Source: Phoebastria nigripes
Lineage: Eukaryota; Chordata; Aves; Procellariiformes; Diomedeidae
Direction: 5' to 3'
Assembly (NCBI GenBank): GCA_035582835.1
Contig: JAYKAV010002109.1
Span: 310,001 to 374,000 of the forward strand
DNA: 64,000 bases
Every line of letters starts with the position of its first letter. The first letter of the stretch is position 1. Shown here piece after piece: positions 9,922 through 21,600 of the stretch. The translations under genes were made by a program, and so were the position numbers. The notes under the pieces were generated by a model, which was not told the DNA's origin, searched no databases, and saw nothing but the letters and a program-made list of their open reading frames with translations.

Positions 9922-12900
9922 AAGACAAATGCATGGGTTCAGTGTGCGGGAGGATGGCTGTGTTGGCCAGCCAGACCCAGTAAACATTTGCAGAGGAGAG
10001 TGTATGTGATGAAGTACCCCTTCCTCCACCTCTGTCCTCTCTGCCCTGGGCTCCACACACATGGAGCATGGGACACCGCCTGTGAGGTGCCCAGCCCGGA
10101 GCCTGGGTGCTGCCTCCTGCCTTGGCTGGCCCCGGGCAGAGCAGGTATTCCACTGGCAGCTTGGCAGGTCCCGGCCCCAGGTACAGTTCCAGGCTGGCAC
10201 AGCCATTTGTCAGTGCTGGAAAAGATTTATTGCTAATTTTGCAAAGACGTCACTGCACAGTCCCAGGAATGAAAGGAGTGGAATTTCAGCAAACCTGCTT
10301 GCAAGAAAAACACCAAAAAACCAAAAACCCCTTGCTAAACAATGAGTGCATTTTTTAAAACCAGCTGATTGCTTTGGTAGGATTCTTGGAGGACTTTTGG
10401 GCCTGCCTGAGAAATCCATCGTGCAGCTTGAAGGAGATGTTCCCCCCGTCGGGGACCTCAGGCTCCTTGAGCAACCACTCAGCACTTCCCACCCATGATG
10501 TGGCCCCGTGAAAAAGTTTTGAGAAGCAGCAGCAGAAGAGACTTCATCTCTCTAACCCGAAAAATACATGGAAAGAAATTATTATGTTATGATCAAACTG
10601 GCAAGGGATGGCAATTCTGCTTCTCAACAATTTCAAGAGCTTGAAATTGATTGTTTTTTCTGCTGGAAACAAAACCTGACCTACTGTAAGGCCTTGCAAA
10701 ATGGGATGGTGTTGAAACATCCATTTCCAAATCAGAAGAATTGGAGTTTTGATTTGTGAGCATCTGCCTCCCTCTCTCCGTTCGGAGGTGACCGCAGAGT
10801 CCTTGACCTAACCTGCTGAAAATGGCATCGAAATCAATGCGCCTCCTCAAGAGCACACACTTCTCATGAAATCCTGTATTTAGACGAAAACAGACCTGAT
10901 CAAGAAACGCTCCCACCAGTTTATCCTGGCTTCTCCAGCACTGCTGAGGCGACTGACAGGCTGTGGCGGAGCAAGGATGCGACATCCCATCCTAAAAGAC
11001 GAATGGATGGTTTTGGTTTCCTTGTGCTAGGGCAGGTGGGAAGGGCAGGTCTCTGCCCCGCGGGGCTCACCGGCCAGGCTGGACACAGGGGGCCCACGCT
11101 CGCGTGTGGAGATGCCGGGCAGGCTGGTGCAAAGGCTCCCTGGGTGGCATCGCTCCCCCCGGACTCGAGTTCACTCAGGCTGCTGCTTTCCCTGGAGGAC
11201 ATTCGGATGCAGCTCGCGTGCGGTGAGAGGCTGGTAAAACGAGACGAAAACTCGCACGGACCCGAGTGGGTGATGGCTGTCACTGTGTGACACCTCTGCT
11301 GTGCAAAAAGCCGGGCAGCTCGGAGGCTCGCACGCTAAGCTCAGCATCCTTGAAATGCCTGCGCCAGCGTGCACGGGTGCCGGTGTGCGTGACCACTTGC
11401 TGACAGCGCTTCGTGCTCCCCGGGGAACTGGCTGCGACAAAGACCAACCGTGAGCAAACGTCCCCCTTGGCAGTGACCCCGCGGAGCCGGCGGTGCTGAG
11501 CGGCTCTCGCTCCTTCGCCCCCATCAGAGGATGCGGCACAAGCGAGTCGGGGCGATGGCTCTGGCAGGGACGGGTGGATGGTGCGAAGCTGGTGACACTG
11601 GGGGGGTTGGACNGGGTCAGAGCAGCCAGCGCTGGCCGTGCAGGGGACTGGGGCTACCAGCAACCAGCACCCCCGCAGCCCCAGCACCATGCCGGAGCCC
11701 GTGCAGAGGGAGAGGGGGCAAGTCTGAAGGAGGGATGGGTAATTCCCCCCTTCTCATACCCCTGAGGAGGGGTGCAGGTGGGGGCACATGGGTCTGGCCA
11801 TGCCGGAGCGGGCAGCCCTGCTCCGTGAGCCGCGGGAGAAGGGAAGCGAGTGTTTGGAATTGTTTGGCACAGAAGGGAATGAGCTGAAGACAATGTCAAG
11901 CTCTGTAAATATTTATCAGATGAATGAGAGCAGGGGTTTGAAACGTTAGACAGCTGAGAAATGGCTGTTTTAATAATCCTCCTGATAAATTAAAACTTAG
12001 GGCGGGGAGCAGGTCAGGGGAGGAGGGGAGTTGTTTAGAGATTNGGGGCTTGAGAAGCCATCCCGGGCTGAGATGGGGCCGCAGCCAGCGAGCCTGGGCC
12101 TTCGCCCTTGGGGACGAGGATGAGGAGCAAAGTCCCCCTTGCCTACCGGGATGCTGGGGCAGCCCTGCAGNACCCAGGCACCGGGGAGCCGCAGCTCTCT
12201 GCTGTCTCCCACGGTCACAGTGTGTGCAGAGCTGGTTTTAGGGAGGACACACGAGAGGCAGAGGCAGAGCAGTCCCTTGGCAGACCAGGGCTGCTCGGTG
12301 GAAGCCATCAGAGTAATGGCAGGACAAGAGCAGAATCGCAAGCTGACTGGTGACTGCAGACCGGCTTGCTGATCCCCCTCCTGCCTTCGCCACTTCTCTT
12401 TGGACTTAGGGATACATAAGGAAAAAAGACCCAATTCTCATTGTTCGGACCTTAAATTCATCCTGCAGTCAAGCGCAGTGGGAATTTGCAAGCAGGGCTC
12501 CGGTTATGCCACTCCCGACATTCAGCTCTCCCCGTTTTCTCAATTAAGCACCTAAAGCTCCGTGCTGAAGGAATGCAGGACCAGACTAGCCCCTGCCTTG
12601 CAATCCTCCCTCTGCATCTACTTGGAGCCTTGCCTGGGCTAGGACACGGGTCTGACTCACTGCTTTTGGTGAGGCACAATCAGCTTCTGGCAGGGAATAC
12701 CCGAAATCGTAATGCTGGGGCTTGGCAGGTGAGCGTGGGGGAAGCTAAACTTCAAGTAGTTTGCTTTCGAATGTGTTTGCAAGTTTGGAGCCTGCACGTA
12801 GAGTTGATTAATTGCTGGGGATCTTGGAAGGGTTGTTTTTTTTAAAAATAGTCTTATTTTAAACAAAACTTTGCAGTTCCCCTTTAAAGGAGACATCTGG

Positions 12901-15900
12901 GCTCAATGTGGCAGGCAGGGAAGAGGCAGTGAGAACAGAGATGATCACGGGGAGAAGTATGCACAGGAAAAATACCATCACTATGGGGAGTTCACGAGGC
13001 AGCTCTCCTCTTTGCCAAGCCAGCGTCTGTTTGCAAGGCTCAGACCTGGGCACAGGGCATGCCCACCCTCCTGGCCGCGGCTGTGCCCTGGCCGGCTGTT
13101 TGCCTTGCCCGGGGGGCTCGGCAGGACGGGGGCTCCTTTGGCCAGGGACCTGCTGGGATCTTGGCCCCCGTTTTGCTGCAGGGAGGTGAGCCGAGGTGAG
13201 ATCCTGCTTCTCTGCGGCTTCCAGAGAAGAACGCTTCAGAGATAAAAAACCATAACGGTGCTTATGAATAGTTGTGCTATGGATTCACCAGGAACACTCG
13301 TATTACTGCTGGGTAGGCAAACAGGAGAAAAATATGGGGGAGATAAACCTTCCCACCTCAGCTGCTAAAGCATCCTCCGGCTCCCTGGAGCTGGGTAGAA
13401 ATAGCTCATCTGTGCAGGCTGCCCCATCAACGTTCTTTATGGGACGTCTCGGGCCTTTCCTGCAGCATCTGGTAGCGGGCATTGGGAGGGATAGGCATTT
13501 AGACTAAGCGGAGCTCCGGTCTGGCCCTTCATGGCAGTTCTTCGGCTCCTATATTATCTGGGCTTTGGGGCAAGTTGAAGCACGGCTGAGACAGAGGAAT
13601 AAAGCGAGGCTTTTTTATTTATTTGTCTTTTAATGCTCTGCCATATTCACCTTTCAGGAAATTCCCGTCTGCCTCCGAGTGGCCAGCTTCTTCCTTGGGC
13701 TCTGCACACCGGCTCCACATGGTTTCATTTTCCTCACCAGCAATAATAAATCTGTTAGTGAAAGCGTCTGCTGGAGGTGTCTGCTCTCTGATAGAAAAGC
13801 CTCCATCGCCTACGCAGGATGTCCGTGTCAACAGCTTACAAATCCTGCTCCGCGCCGGGCCGGGGGGCGAGGGGCTGGGCTCGGGGGGCCCGGGACGGGG
13901 CTGCCTTCCCTGCTGGGATGCCTGTTCGGACGCATGGGCAGAGGGTTCCTTTCAGGGGGAAAAACTCCTCCAATTAACTTCGTTAACAGCCTGATCCGCT
14001 CTGCCCAGGCTGCTGGGAGCTCCTCCTGCGGCCACCGAGGGCTGGGGTTGCCCTGAGCCGGGGGACAGGACGATGTCCTCGTTTGGGTACCGCAGGAGCA
14101 AGCACGAACCCGCACCCAGAACCGCAGCCGAAAGCTTTCTTGGGAGCTAAAGCCAATTGCCTAACTTTGTACCATCAGCTGCAAGGTCTCCAAAGCCAGC
14201 CTCCCAAACAGGGGCCTGGGAAGCAGAAAACATGGCTGGGTTCTCCTCGTTTCGGCTAACTTAGCTCCGACAGTGAGAAACGTGTATTTTTAGTTAATTG
14301 AAAGCTGAGATTAACTCATGACCCCATGACTCTGGGAGACGGCACTTTAATAAAGCTGATAAATAAAAGCTTTCTGATAAAGATCACTTTTTTAAAATCC
14401 AACACAGTTTTTTTCTCTCCCTCCCCGCAGCCCCCCAGGCTCAGGTGTGCCCTGAGAGTGCCTAAGGGCAAAGACAGGTAATGAAACAAGTAGGGTTGTT
14501 GGTTTTTTCCCCAGCAGAAATTGCCTGTGGTTTGCTCTGAGGCTGGCAGGTGCTCTGAACTGAGGCTCCGGCTTTAAAAAGGACTCCCCGGATTTGAAGA
14601 AAACATTGTTATACTTTACTCATGTAGATCTTGTTGATATCTCATGAAAATGATTTTGGCTGTACTCATGGTTAAATCTGGAAGTACTGACATATGAGGG
14701 TAAATGCTTTTCTCATGCCAAGCAAAGACTGGAAATCTTTGGACTGCCAAAAACCCCCTCTTTGCTCTCCCTCCTCCCCAGCCTCCGGCAAAGGCAGTGC
14801 AGGGGTTTGCCGGGCTGGAGTTGCATTTTCTGCATCAGCATTCCCAGCCCAGCAGGGCTTTGCCTGGGCAGAAGGGTGGACCCTCACATCCCCCCTCCTG
14901 GTGATGGGGGTCCTCGTCGGCAGTGTCCCACGTTAAAACCAGCTCTGCGGGTGCGTTGCTTCGGGGATGGCAGGACGGTGACAACCGAGCAGCAGTGCCA
15001 TGGATCTCCCATGGGAGCAAGGCACAGGTTCCTCCTGGCTGCAGATCGAGCCCAGTGCTCAGTGACACACAGCTCCGACTGCCTTCGTCCCCTCCTCCTC
15101 CTCTTCCTCCTCCCAGCTGCCTGGTGCTTTCTCCCCAACCAATGCTCTTTTCTCTGGGCTCTCCCAACTGTCCCCTTTTCCAAATCTACAGCCGTGTTAT
15201 AGCTGAACTTCTGCTGGGATGCTCCCGGAGGGCTGGCTGTACAAACCAGCCCGTGGTGTTATCCCTCCCTCTGCTCTGGGTTTTTATCCATCTTGTATAA
15301 CCAGAGAGCTCTTCTGGGGAAAGGAACTATTTTTATTTCACTTCTTATACTAACCTGAGCGCATTTCTGCTGGCACAAAACAAATTCCACATGGAAGATA
15401 ATTCACGTGGCACAAGAGCTGTGCCGGGAACTATACAGACACACCAAAGGAATGAGGTCATTGCCCCGAAGACGCCTTGGAGTAGGAAAATGTTCACCTA
15501 CAAGAAAAACCATCATCAGCAGTTTGTAAAGGCATTTCTCCTGCCTTGTGGCAGGAGGGTGAAGGAAAGAAGCAATACTTCGGGGGACTATTTTAACCAT
15601 CCCTCCAGATACACAGGATCACAGCCATGATTCAGCAGCACAGCTCCATGCAGATGAACCCAACACATAACTTAAGCTCTCCTAAANCTCCTGGCTCTTT
15701 GGTCCTCCAGTGCTGCTGGAGCGGTGGTGGGGATGCAGCAGAGCGGGTGTTCCCGGGGACGACGAATCCAGCTGTCCACCTCCCCACCGCTGCGCCTGCN
15801 GAAAGATAAGCTGCAGATAGGAGAAGTTGTTTTCTAACAGCACAAATCAATATTTATTATAACGAAAAGGAGAGATTGATATCAGGAAGGGTGATAATAA

Positions 15901-16000
15901 TAAAAAAAACAAGTCTAAACTTATTATTTGTATGTATGGTTCAGGATGAAAACAAAAATCCCCAAACACAGCCTTTGTTGATTTCTTTTGCTTTGTAGAA
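9922..16000. other. Non-genic DNA, no supported gene
   Basis: Single-copy sequence with frames on both strands but no recognisable domain. An A/C-rich patch lies at about 10305-10345. An AT-rich block at about 11890-12000 contains GTAAATATTTATCAGATGAATGAG and CCTGATAAATTAAAACTTAGG fragments. A further element-like block is listed at 14270-14400. CCT-rich pyrimidine sequence occurs at about 15089-15120. Confidence 0.55.
14270..14400. promoter_or_regulatory. Element-like block with paired GATA sites
   Basis: CTGATAAA at 14356 and CTGATAA at 14374 lie 18 bases apart, and TAGTTAATTGAAAG lies just upstream. Two GATA cores at short spacing beside a homeodomain-type core are common in enhancers. 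Function here is inference without conservation data. Confidence 0.2.
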
Positions 16001-17299
16001 ACAGATTCCTCTGACATTCTCACTTAGATTTTCCCAGGCACCCTGCTGAGGTTTTGATGTTCGACTTGCATCAAGAATATTGAGCATGAAATCTAAACAT
16101 TTCTTCTGGTGACAGCTGATGGAGACACAGAGTGAGGGATAACGGGGGGCATGGAGGGGGCCTGTACCGTACCCCTGGGGAGCAGGAGCACCTGGATGAA
16201 GGACAGCAGCATGGGGACCGGGGAGACACGGAGCCGTGGGTGTCCTCCGGTAGGGCACAGCATCAGCCAGAGCCACATTTCGAACTGTCTTTGAGGTTGT
16301 CTTTTTTACATTAGGGTTGCAAACCCCAGAGGCCCAAGTTCTGGGGTTTGCTACCGGCTTTGCTGTTGACCCGCCGGGCAGGACTGTGCCCTGTGGAAGC
16401 AGGAGCCCATCAGTTAGAGGATGGTAGGAGGGAGGGAGGAATGAAAGCAGCTTCTTTCCCCAGCTTGTACCTAGTGTCCCTTCCTTGGGCCACGGTGGCT
16501 GGGAATAATGTTTGGCTGTCAAAGCAGTAATAGNGTAAAGCCAAACTGTTTTCATGTCAAGACCCACAAGAACCAGACCTGGGGTTCTTCTGCTGTGGGC
16601 TGGTCTGATGACTTGTGCTCAGTCTTATTAATATGTGAACAACAGACAACTTCACCCAGCCGTTATGTTGCGTGGTCATTTCCCAGACCCAGCTCTGGCA
16701 GAGTGCTTTCCTGAATCCAGACCTGGTGAGGCAAGAGGGCTGCTGGTGGAGAACAGTTTTGGAGAGTGGTTCCCAACCTGTGGAAAGAACCTCCCCAAAG
16801 TCTAAGAGACCATCACAGACCTGAGCACCTTCTCACCAGTGGTGCCTTCTTAGAGTGCAACTTCTCTAACTACATGCTCAGAATACACGTTTAAAGCAGA
16901 ATTATATGAAATCAAGTGCTTTGGTACATGTGAATCTTCTCCTAGAGTGAAGACCAGGGAGTGTGTGTAGAGCGTTGCTTAATAAGCTACTGGAAGGCTC
17001 CTAGATGTGAGGGTGAAGGCAAGACCCTATGTGAGACCGGGCAGTGCTGTAAAGCAGACCTCTATATAGGAGGCAGCAGTTTTCTGGGTAATCTGTGGGG
17101 GAGGATGGGGAGACTCGGAGGCAGAAGGAACAAGGCAGCCCTCGGGACGGTGTTGTGGGAATGGGACTGAGAGGATGCTCGGGCAAGTCACGGTCACTGT
17201 GCCGGTTCCTGGAGCTCCTGCTCCCCAAATTCCTGCTTTTTGCACCAGTCAGCGGTGAGGGAGAGCAGGGACCAGTCAGGAAGGAGATGCCTGCTTAAT

Positions 17300-17420
17300 A
17301 AGGTGAGCATTAGCGAGAGTGGAAAGCTTTCTGATTAATCAATAAGTTAAATTACTGTTCATTAAACCTCCACAATTCTTGTCTGTCTGTAATGGCAGCC
17401 ATTAACTAATTGATTCTTCT
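17300..17420. promoter_or_regulatory. Homeodomain-motif block with palindromic TGATTAATCA
   Basis: TGATTAATCA at 17332-17341 is a perfect ten-base palindrome. It is followed by AAGTTAAATTACTG and, near 17398-17415, by ATTAACTAATTGATT. The density of TAAT and ATTA cores far exceeds that of the flanks. No coding or splice signal is present. Confidence 0.25.
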
Positions 17421-19699
17421 GGGTACTGTACCTGGGTCTCTTCTGGTGCTGTTTTTAGTGACACACTTGCTATCTCCTGTTTCCAGACTTGTATGTACTC
17501 ATCCAGCCATGTCCAGCCTCTCCAGCAGCACTTCTGGAAATAAACAGTATTTCGGCATCAGGAACCTCACAGCTAATCAAGCCTGGGATTTGATTCCGAC
17601 TCCTGGAATACACTGATAAATGGCATTTTCGGATGATTCAGTTAGCCTTCCCCCCCTCATCGAGTCATTACCAAGCCTTCCCATCACCGCACTCGTTTGC
17701 TGGGTTCCTTCACTCCGGGGTACTGGGGGGGTTTCCCCACTCTCTCCTCTCCAGGTTTCCCAAACCTACCACCTGGAACCGCACTTCGCGGCAGCGTTTC
17801 TTCCTTTGCATATTTCATCCCTGTTCAATTTACTCTTCCGAAAAGCTTTAAAGCTCCAAAGTTTGCTCCTTCAAAGAACTTGAAGCTTTCCTCTCTTTCT
17901 CAAAGATTAATTATTGCTCCAAACACCTGCAGTAACTTTCTTCAATTACTGTATTCCTGCTCGGTAACTTCTTGAGGATTAAAAGTTCCCCTGTCTTTTG
18001 CTTGACAATATCTTGCATTGAGCCGGGCCCTCACTCCGCTGGAAGTTGCAGCTGAAAGCTTCATAAAGTCAGGTTAATCTGATTAAAAACCTGCAGTGTG
18101 AAGAGAAGGGGTATTTTACTGTCTTGCAAGGATCCTAGCTCATGTATAGTTTACAAACGGAAAGGGTTATTTTCCTGCTTTCTTGAAGTGGATCTGAAAG
18201 TCAAATGCTTTACTCCTGCTCACACANCATCACTTAAGTGGCAATTTTTGCTCTTCATCTCGTAAGTCACAGCTTCCCTGGGCCAGGCAGGATTGCGGCA
18301 GGAGGTAAATGGTTCAAGACTGTGAGAGTCGATCCAGGGGCTTCTGCACCAGAAGTTGGTAGGGGAAGATGTGCGGCACATCAGCATCATGGCACCGTCT
18401 CCTCCAGATAGTCTTCAGGGCAGAGTTGGCATTTATGTTTTTTACAAAAGGTGATGCTACTGATCTGTATGAGGCACAGATCTGTTGAGTTAGAAATCTC
18501 CGTTGTTACATGGTCCTTTTTTGGTATCGTTGCATGTATCACTCAGAGTTGTCCCTCTGGGCTGACTGCAAGTCCCACGGCATCCAGCTCCACAGTGAGT
18601 GGAGCTTTGAAAATCCAACATTTCCTAACCCAGCTGTTTGTAACAGAAGTGGTGCCAAGCCCTGCGCCGGGGAGTGGAACTGGAGATGAAGAGAACTCGT
18701 GGAGCTGGGCTCACGGCTGCCTATCCCCTCTCCATGGGGAGAGACCCTCCCTGGCACCGGGAGGCTTCCCACCAGGGTGTGAGGCACGGCTGAAGGCTGC
18801 GGTTTAGTGGTGGCCAGAGGAAGGACCTGCTTTGGAGCAAGCCGGTCTGGCAGGAGATGGGAAAGGCAATGAAGAAGAGATGGAAAAGGTGATGAAGGCG
18901 GCTGGTCATGGGAATGAAATCCAAAGGGCCAGAGCTGATAGACTTGGAGTGCCTGCAGCAAGACGGGACCGATGCCCGTCCCCCCGTTTCATCCAGACCT
19001 TGTGTGTACACAAACCTGGAGGGTCACCCGTGTGGGTCAAAGTCTTCTTCCCATGACGAGGCCAGGCCAGGGCCTCGGTGCCTGCCCGGCAGGGTCCCCA
19101 GGGCAGGAGCAGCCCCTCCCTCAGCCTGCTCCAGCAAAGCTGAGCTCTGCAGAGCCGGCTGGGCAGTGGAGATGGTTAGGTGGTCAGCGTGCCCTGACAG
19201 GGGGGAAAACCTCCGCTGGCCCCTACAGACAAAATCCCACGGGAGGTGCACTCCTTCCCACTGCCGGTGGGCACAGCCGAGCTTGCCGAAGGTGACATGG
19301 GGCATGCTTCACGCCGGGGATGCAGCTCTGCCCCCTCCCCGCTGCCTGCGGGAGGATGGACGGCAGCCCAAGGCACATCCTCAGCCGGAGCCCGCTCCCC
19401 CCTTTGGTGACTTTTTGTTTTCATGGGGTGAATCTGAAGTGCATGACATTTTTCTTCCCCATCCAGGCACTGAAAGAGACCTGGAATTAATTGATTGATA
19501 TTTGCAGAGACAGCGAGATAATAACATTGACTGACAAATCGCTTGTTTCTCTCCCTCTTTTTTTTATTTCTGCAAAGTTAATACAGTACCCAGTGAACTT
19601 TCGCCAGAGGATGAACCACTGAGTCATCTGGGTTGGTTTGTTTGGGCTATGTGGCCCAGCACATAATTTGTGCTGTGAAGACGGACCCCCAAGCTGTTT

Positions 19700-19900
19700 C
19701 TGGTGAAGGGAGGTTGAAATTTATATCATCCCAATGAACTGATTCTCTTATCTGCGTTGTCTGCTCAGCATCTAATGAACTAATGAAATATGCAACAATT
19801 CAGCTATAGAACAGACCTCACTTTTAAATTAGCACTAATTAGAGATAATTATCTTGGCTGGTTTGATGTTTCTATGTAATGAGCCCGGGTTTTCTTTTGT
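19700..19900. promoter_or_regulatory. Best candidate conserved non-coding element
   Basis: This AT-rich block holds TCTAATGAACTAATGAAAT, an ATGCAACAATT string at 19790-19800 (a POU-type ATGCAA half followed by a SOX-type ACAAT core), CACTAATTAG at about 19834-19843, and the perfect palindrome AGATAATTATCT at 19843-19854. A GATA-type TCTTATCTG lies near 19746. The mix of POU/SOX, homeodomain and GATA cores is typical of vertebrate developmental enhancers. There is no open frame of note. Enhancer activity is inference. Confidence 0.33.
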
Positions 19901-21600
19901 TAAGAATTGGTGTGGTCAAATATATGAAACGGCACACTGAATTTCCGCAAGTGCCTTTTATTCCTGACTTATTTAAATGCTCCAAGAGGTCCGCTCTTCA
20001 TTTTGATGCCGTTTCATTTGGCTGTCTTGTTGACGCCCTTTCTTGTTGGTGGGGAGGGATGTAACGTAACGGCCAGGTAAAAGCATTGCAATCCCTGCAG
20101 CTCCTGCCCTCCCATCCCCTGTTCTTGCTCCCCTCAAAATGTGGCACTGGGGAAGGGGTAGGACCAACGCACGGCTCCTGCTGGCAGTTGGTGCTTGAGC
20201 ATCAGTCAGCTGTGGCACAGGTGGTCAAAGCTTCCCTGTCCCCATCCTCTTCCCAAGCAGAAGGACCGAGGACAACCTGAGCAGCTTGGCAGAGTGGGAT
20301 GCAGCAACTGGCAAGCTCGCCGCACGCTTCACACTCCAAACACAAATGGGCTGAGGGCTCCCGGAGCTCCCTTAAAAACTATCAGCTCTTGTCTGTTCTC
20401 TCATCTCGTAGGCGATGTAGGCTCTCTGTGCAGCCATCCACCATCCCTCAGATGCACTGTGCTCTGTCTGTCTGTCTTGCTGCTCCGAATACCCCCATCA
20501 CCGCATGCCGGTGCTGCTGTCTGCACGGTTAATACGGCACGGCGCTATCTCTACATCTCTTGCCGGGGTTTTCTAGAGCACTGAACGCTGCAGTATCAAA
20601 GCGATCAATCACATGTAGCCAGATTACCTTTCCTATCCTATAATCAGTAATTTGCCATGGATCCCTCATTTTTCAAGGGAATTTTAACAGCCTGGCTGGT
20701 GACAAGCTGCCAGGGCAAAATGCTGTAATGTGTGATAAAATTATACATCCCTCTATCGCAGAGCGAGGCACCCTTTCTTCCCGCTCCCATAACCGGGGGA
20801 GCTGCGGGGCTGTGGCAGTGGGAGCCGTGCGGGACACGGGGCAGGACAGCCCGGCATCGCGGGGCCACTTAGTCAGCCCTGGGCTGCTGCCTGCACCCTG
20901 CCAAATAATTCTGTCCATGCCTGGTTTATGGGCCCAAAATGGGAAAAAGTGAAAGGTGCTCTTTGCGTTTTGTTAGCCAGGAATATTCCCCACTGATGAA
21001 ACGGCGCATCCGTCCCCCCAGCTCCCCCTCTCCTCACGGCACGGCCAAGCCAGAGCTCAGCCGGGGCTGTGTTTCCCTCCCCATCTCAGCACGGGGAGAG
21101 CAGCAAACACCACGCGCTTTCCCATTGCTTAATTGGAGCGATGCCGTGTGGTCCCCTGGCACCCGACGGCAGGCCGGCCGTGGCAGGCAGCCAAGGTAAT
21201 TATGGCTGAACGGTCCTCTCCGAGTCCCCGAAGAGTCTTTACGAATCATCGGGTAACGGCTATAGTTCAAGAGAGCATGGTCGTTGGGGAGCCGGTGTAA
21301 TTACTGAGATGCTTAAGCCCTCTATGGCAGTGCTTGGTCATGCTTCCCCTCGCTGCCGTGTCGATAGGGAGGGCTGGCAGGCAGCGGGCAGCGACGAGAT
21401 CCCTGCTTTTGTGTGCTGCCTGCACGGGGTCGGGCACAACCCACCCACCGCCGGGGCTCCAGCCCACCCCAGGGCAGGGGCCGAATGTGGGCTGGGGGCT
21501 GCTGTCCCTGCAAGAGCTGCAAAAGCAGCAGCGGGGCAGCCCCGGATGGCTCCAGGCTGGGGAGGGAGGGGAGAGGAGGGGGCTCGACNGCGGGGCTCAG

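Larger units (their letters stand above)
16001..21600. other. Non-genic DNA, no supported gene
   Basis: No domain-bearing frame is seen. The best element-like blocks, 17300-17420 and 19700-19900, are listed separately. A short CTGT tetranucleotide run occurs near 20465. Around 16766 the string GTGGTTCCCAACCTGTGG resembles the end of hAT-type DNA transposons, but I found no matching opposite end. Confidence 0.55.

Noticed and set aside
9427..10206. 259-codon minus-strand ATG frame with Lys-Glu and Ala-Lys runs
   Set aside because: Its openness comes from the hexanucleotide array and the 24-bp units, whose lengths are multiples of three. No non-repeat domain is present.
16760..16790. String resembling the terminus of a hAT DNA transposon (GTGGTTCCCAACCTGTGG)
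   Set aside because: A single short match without a partner inverted end or an eight-base target duplication is not enough.
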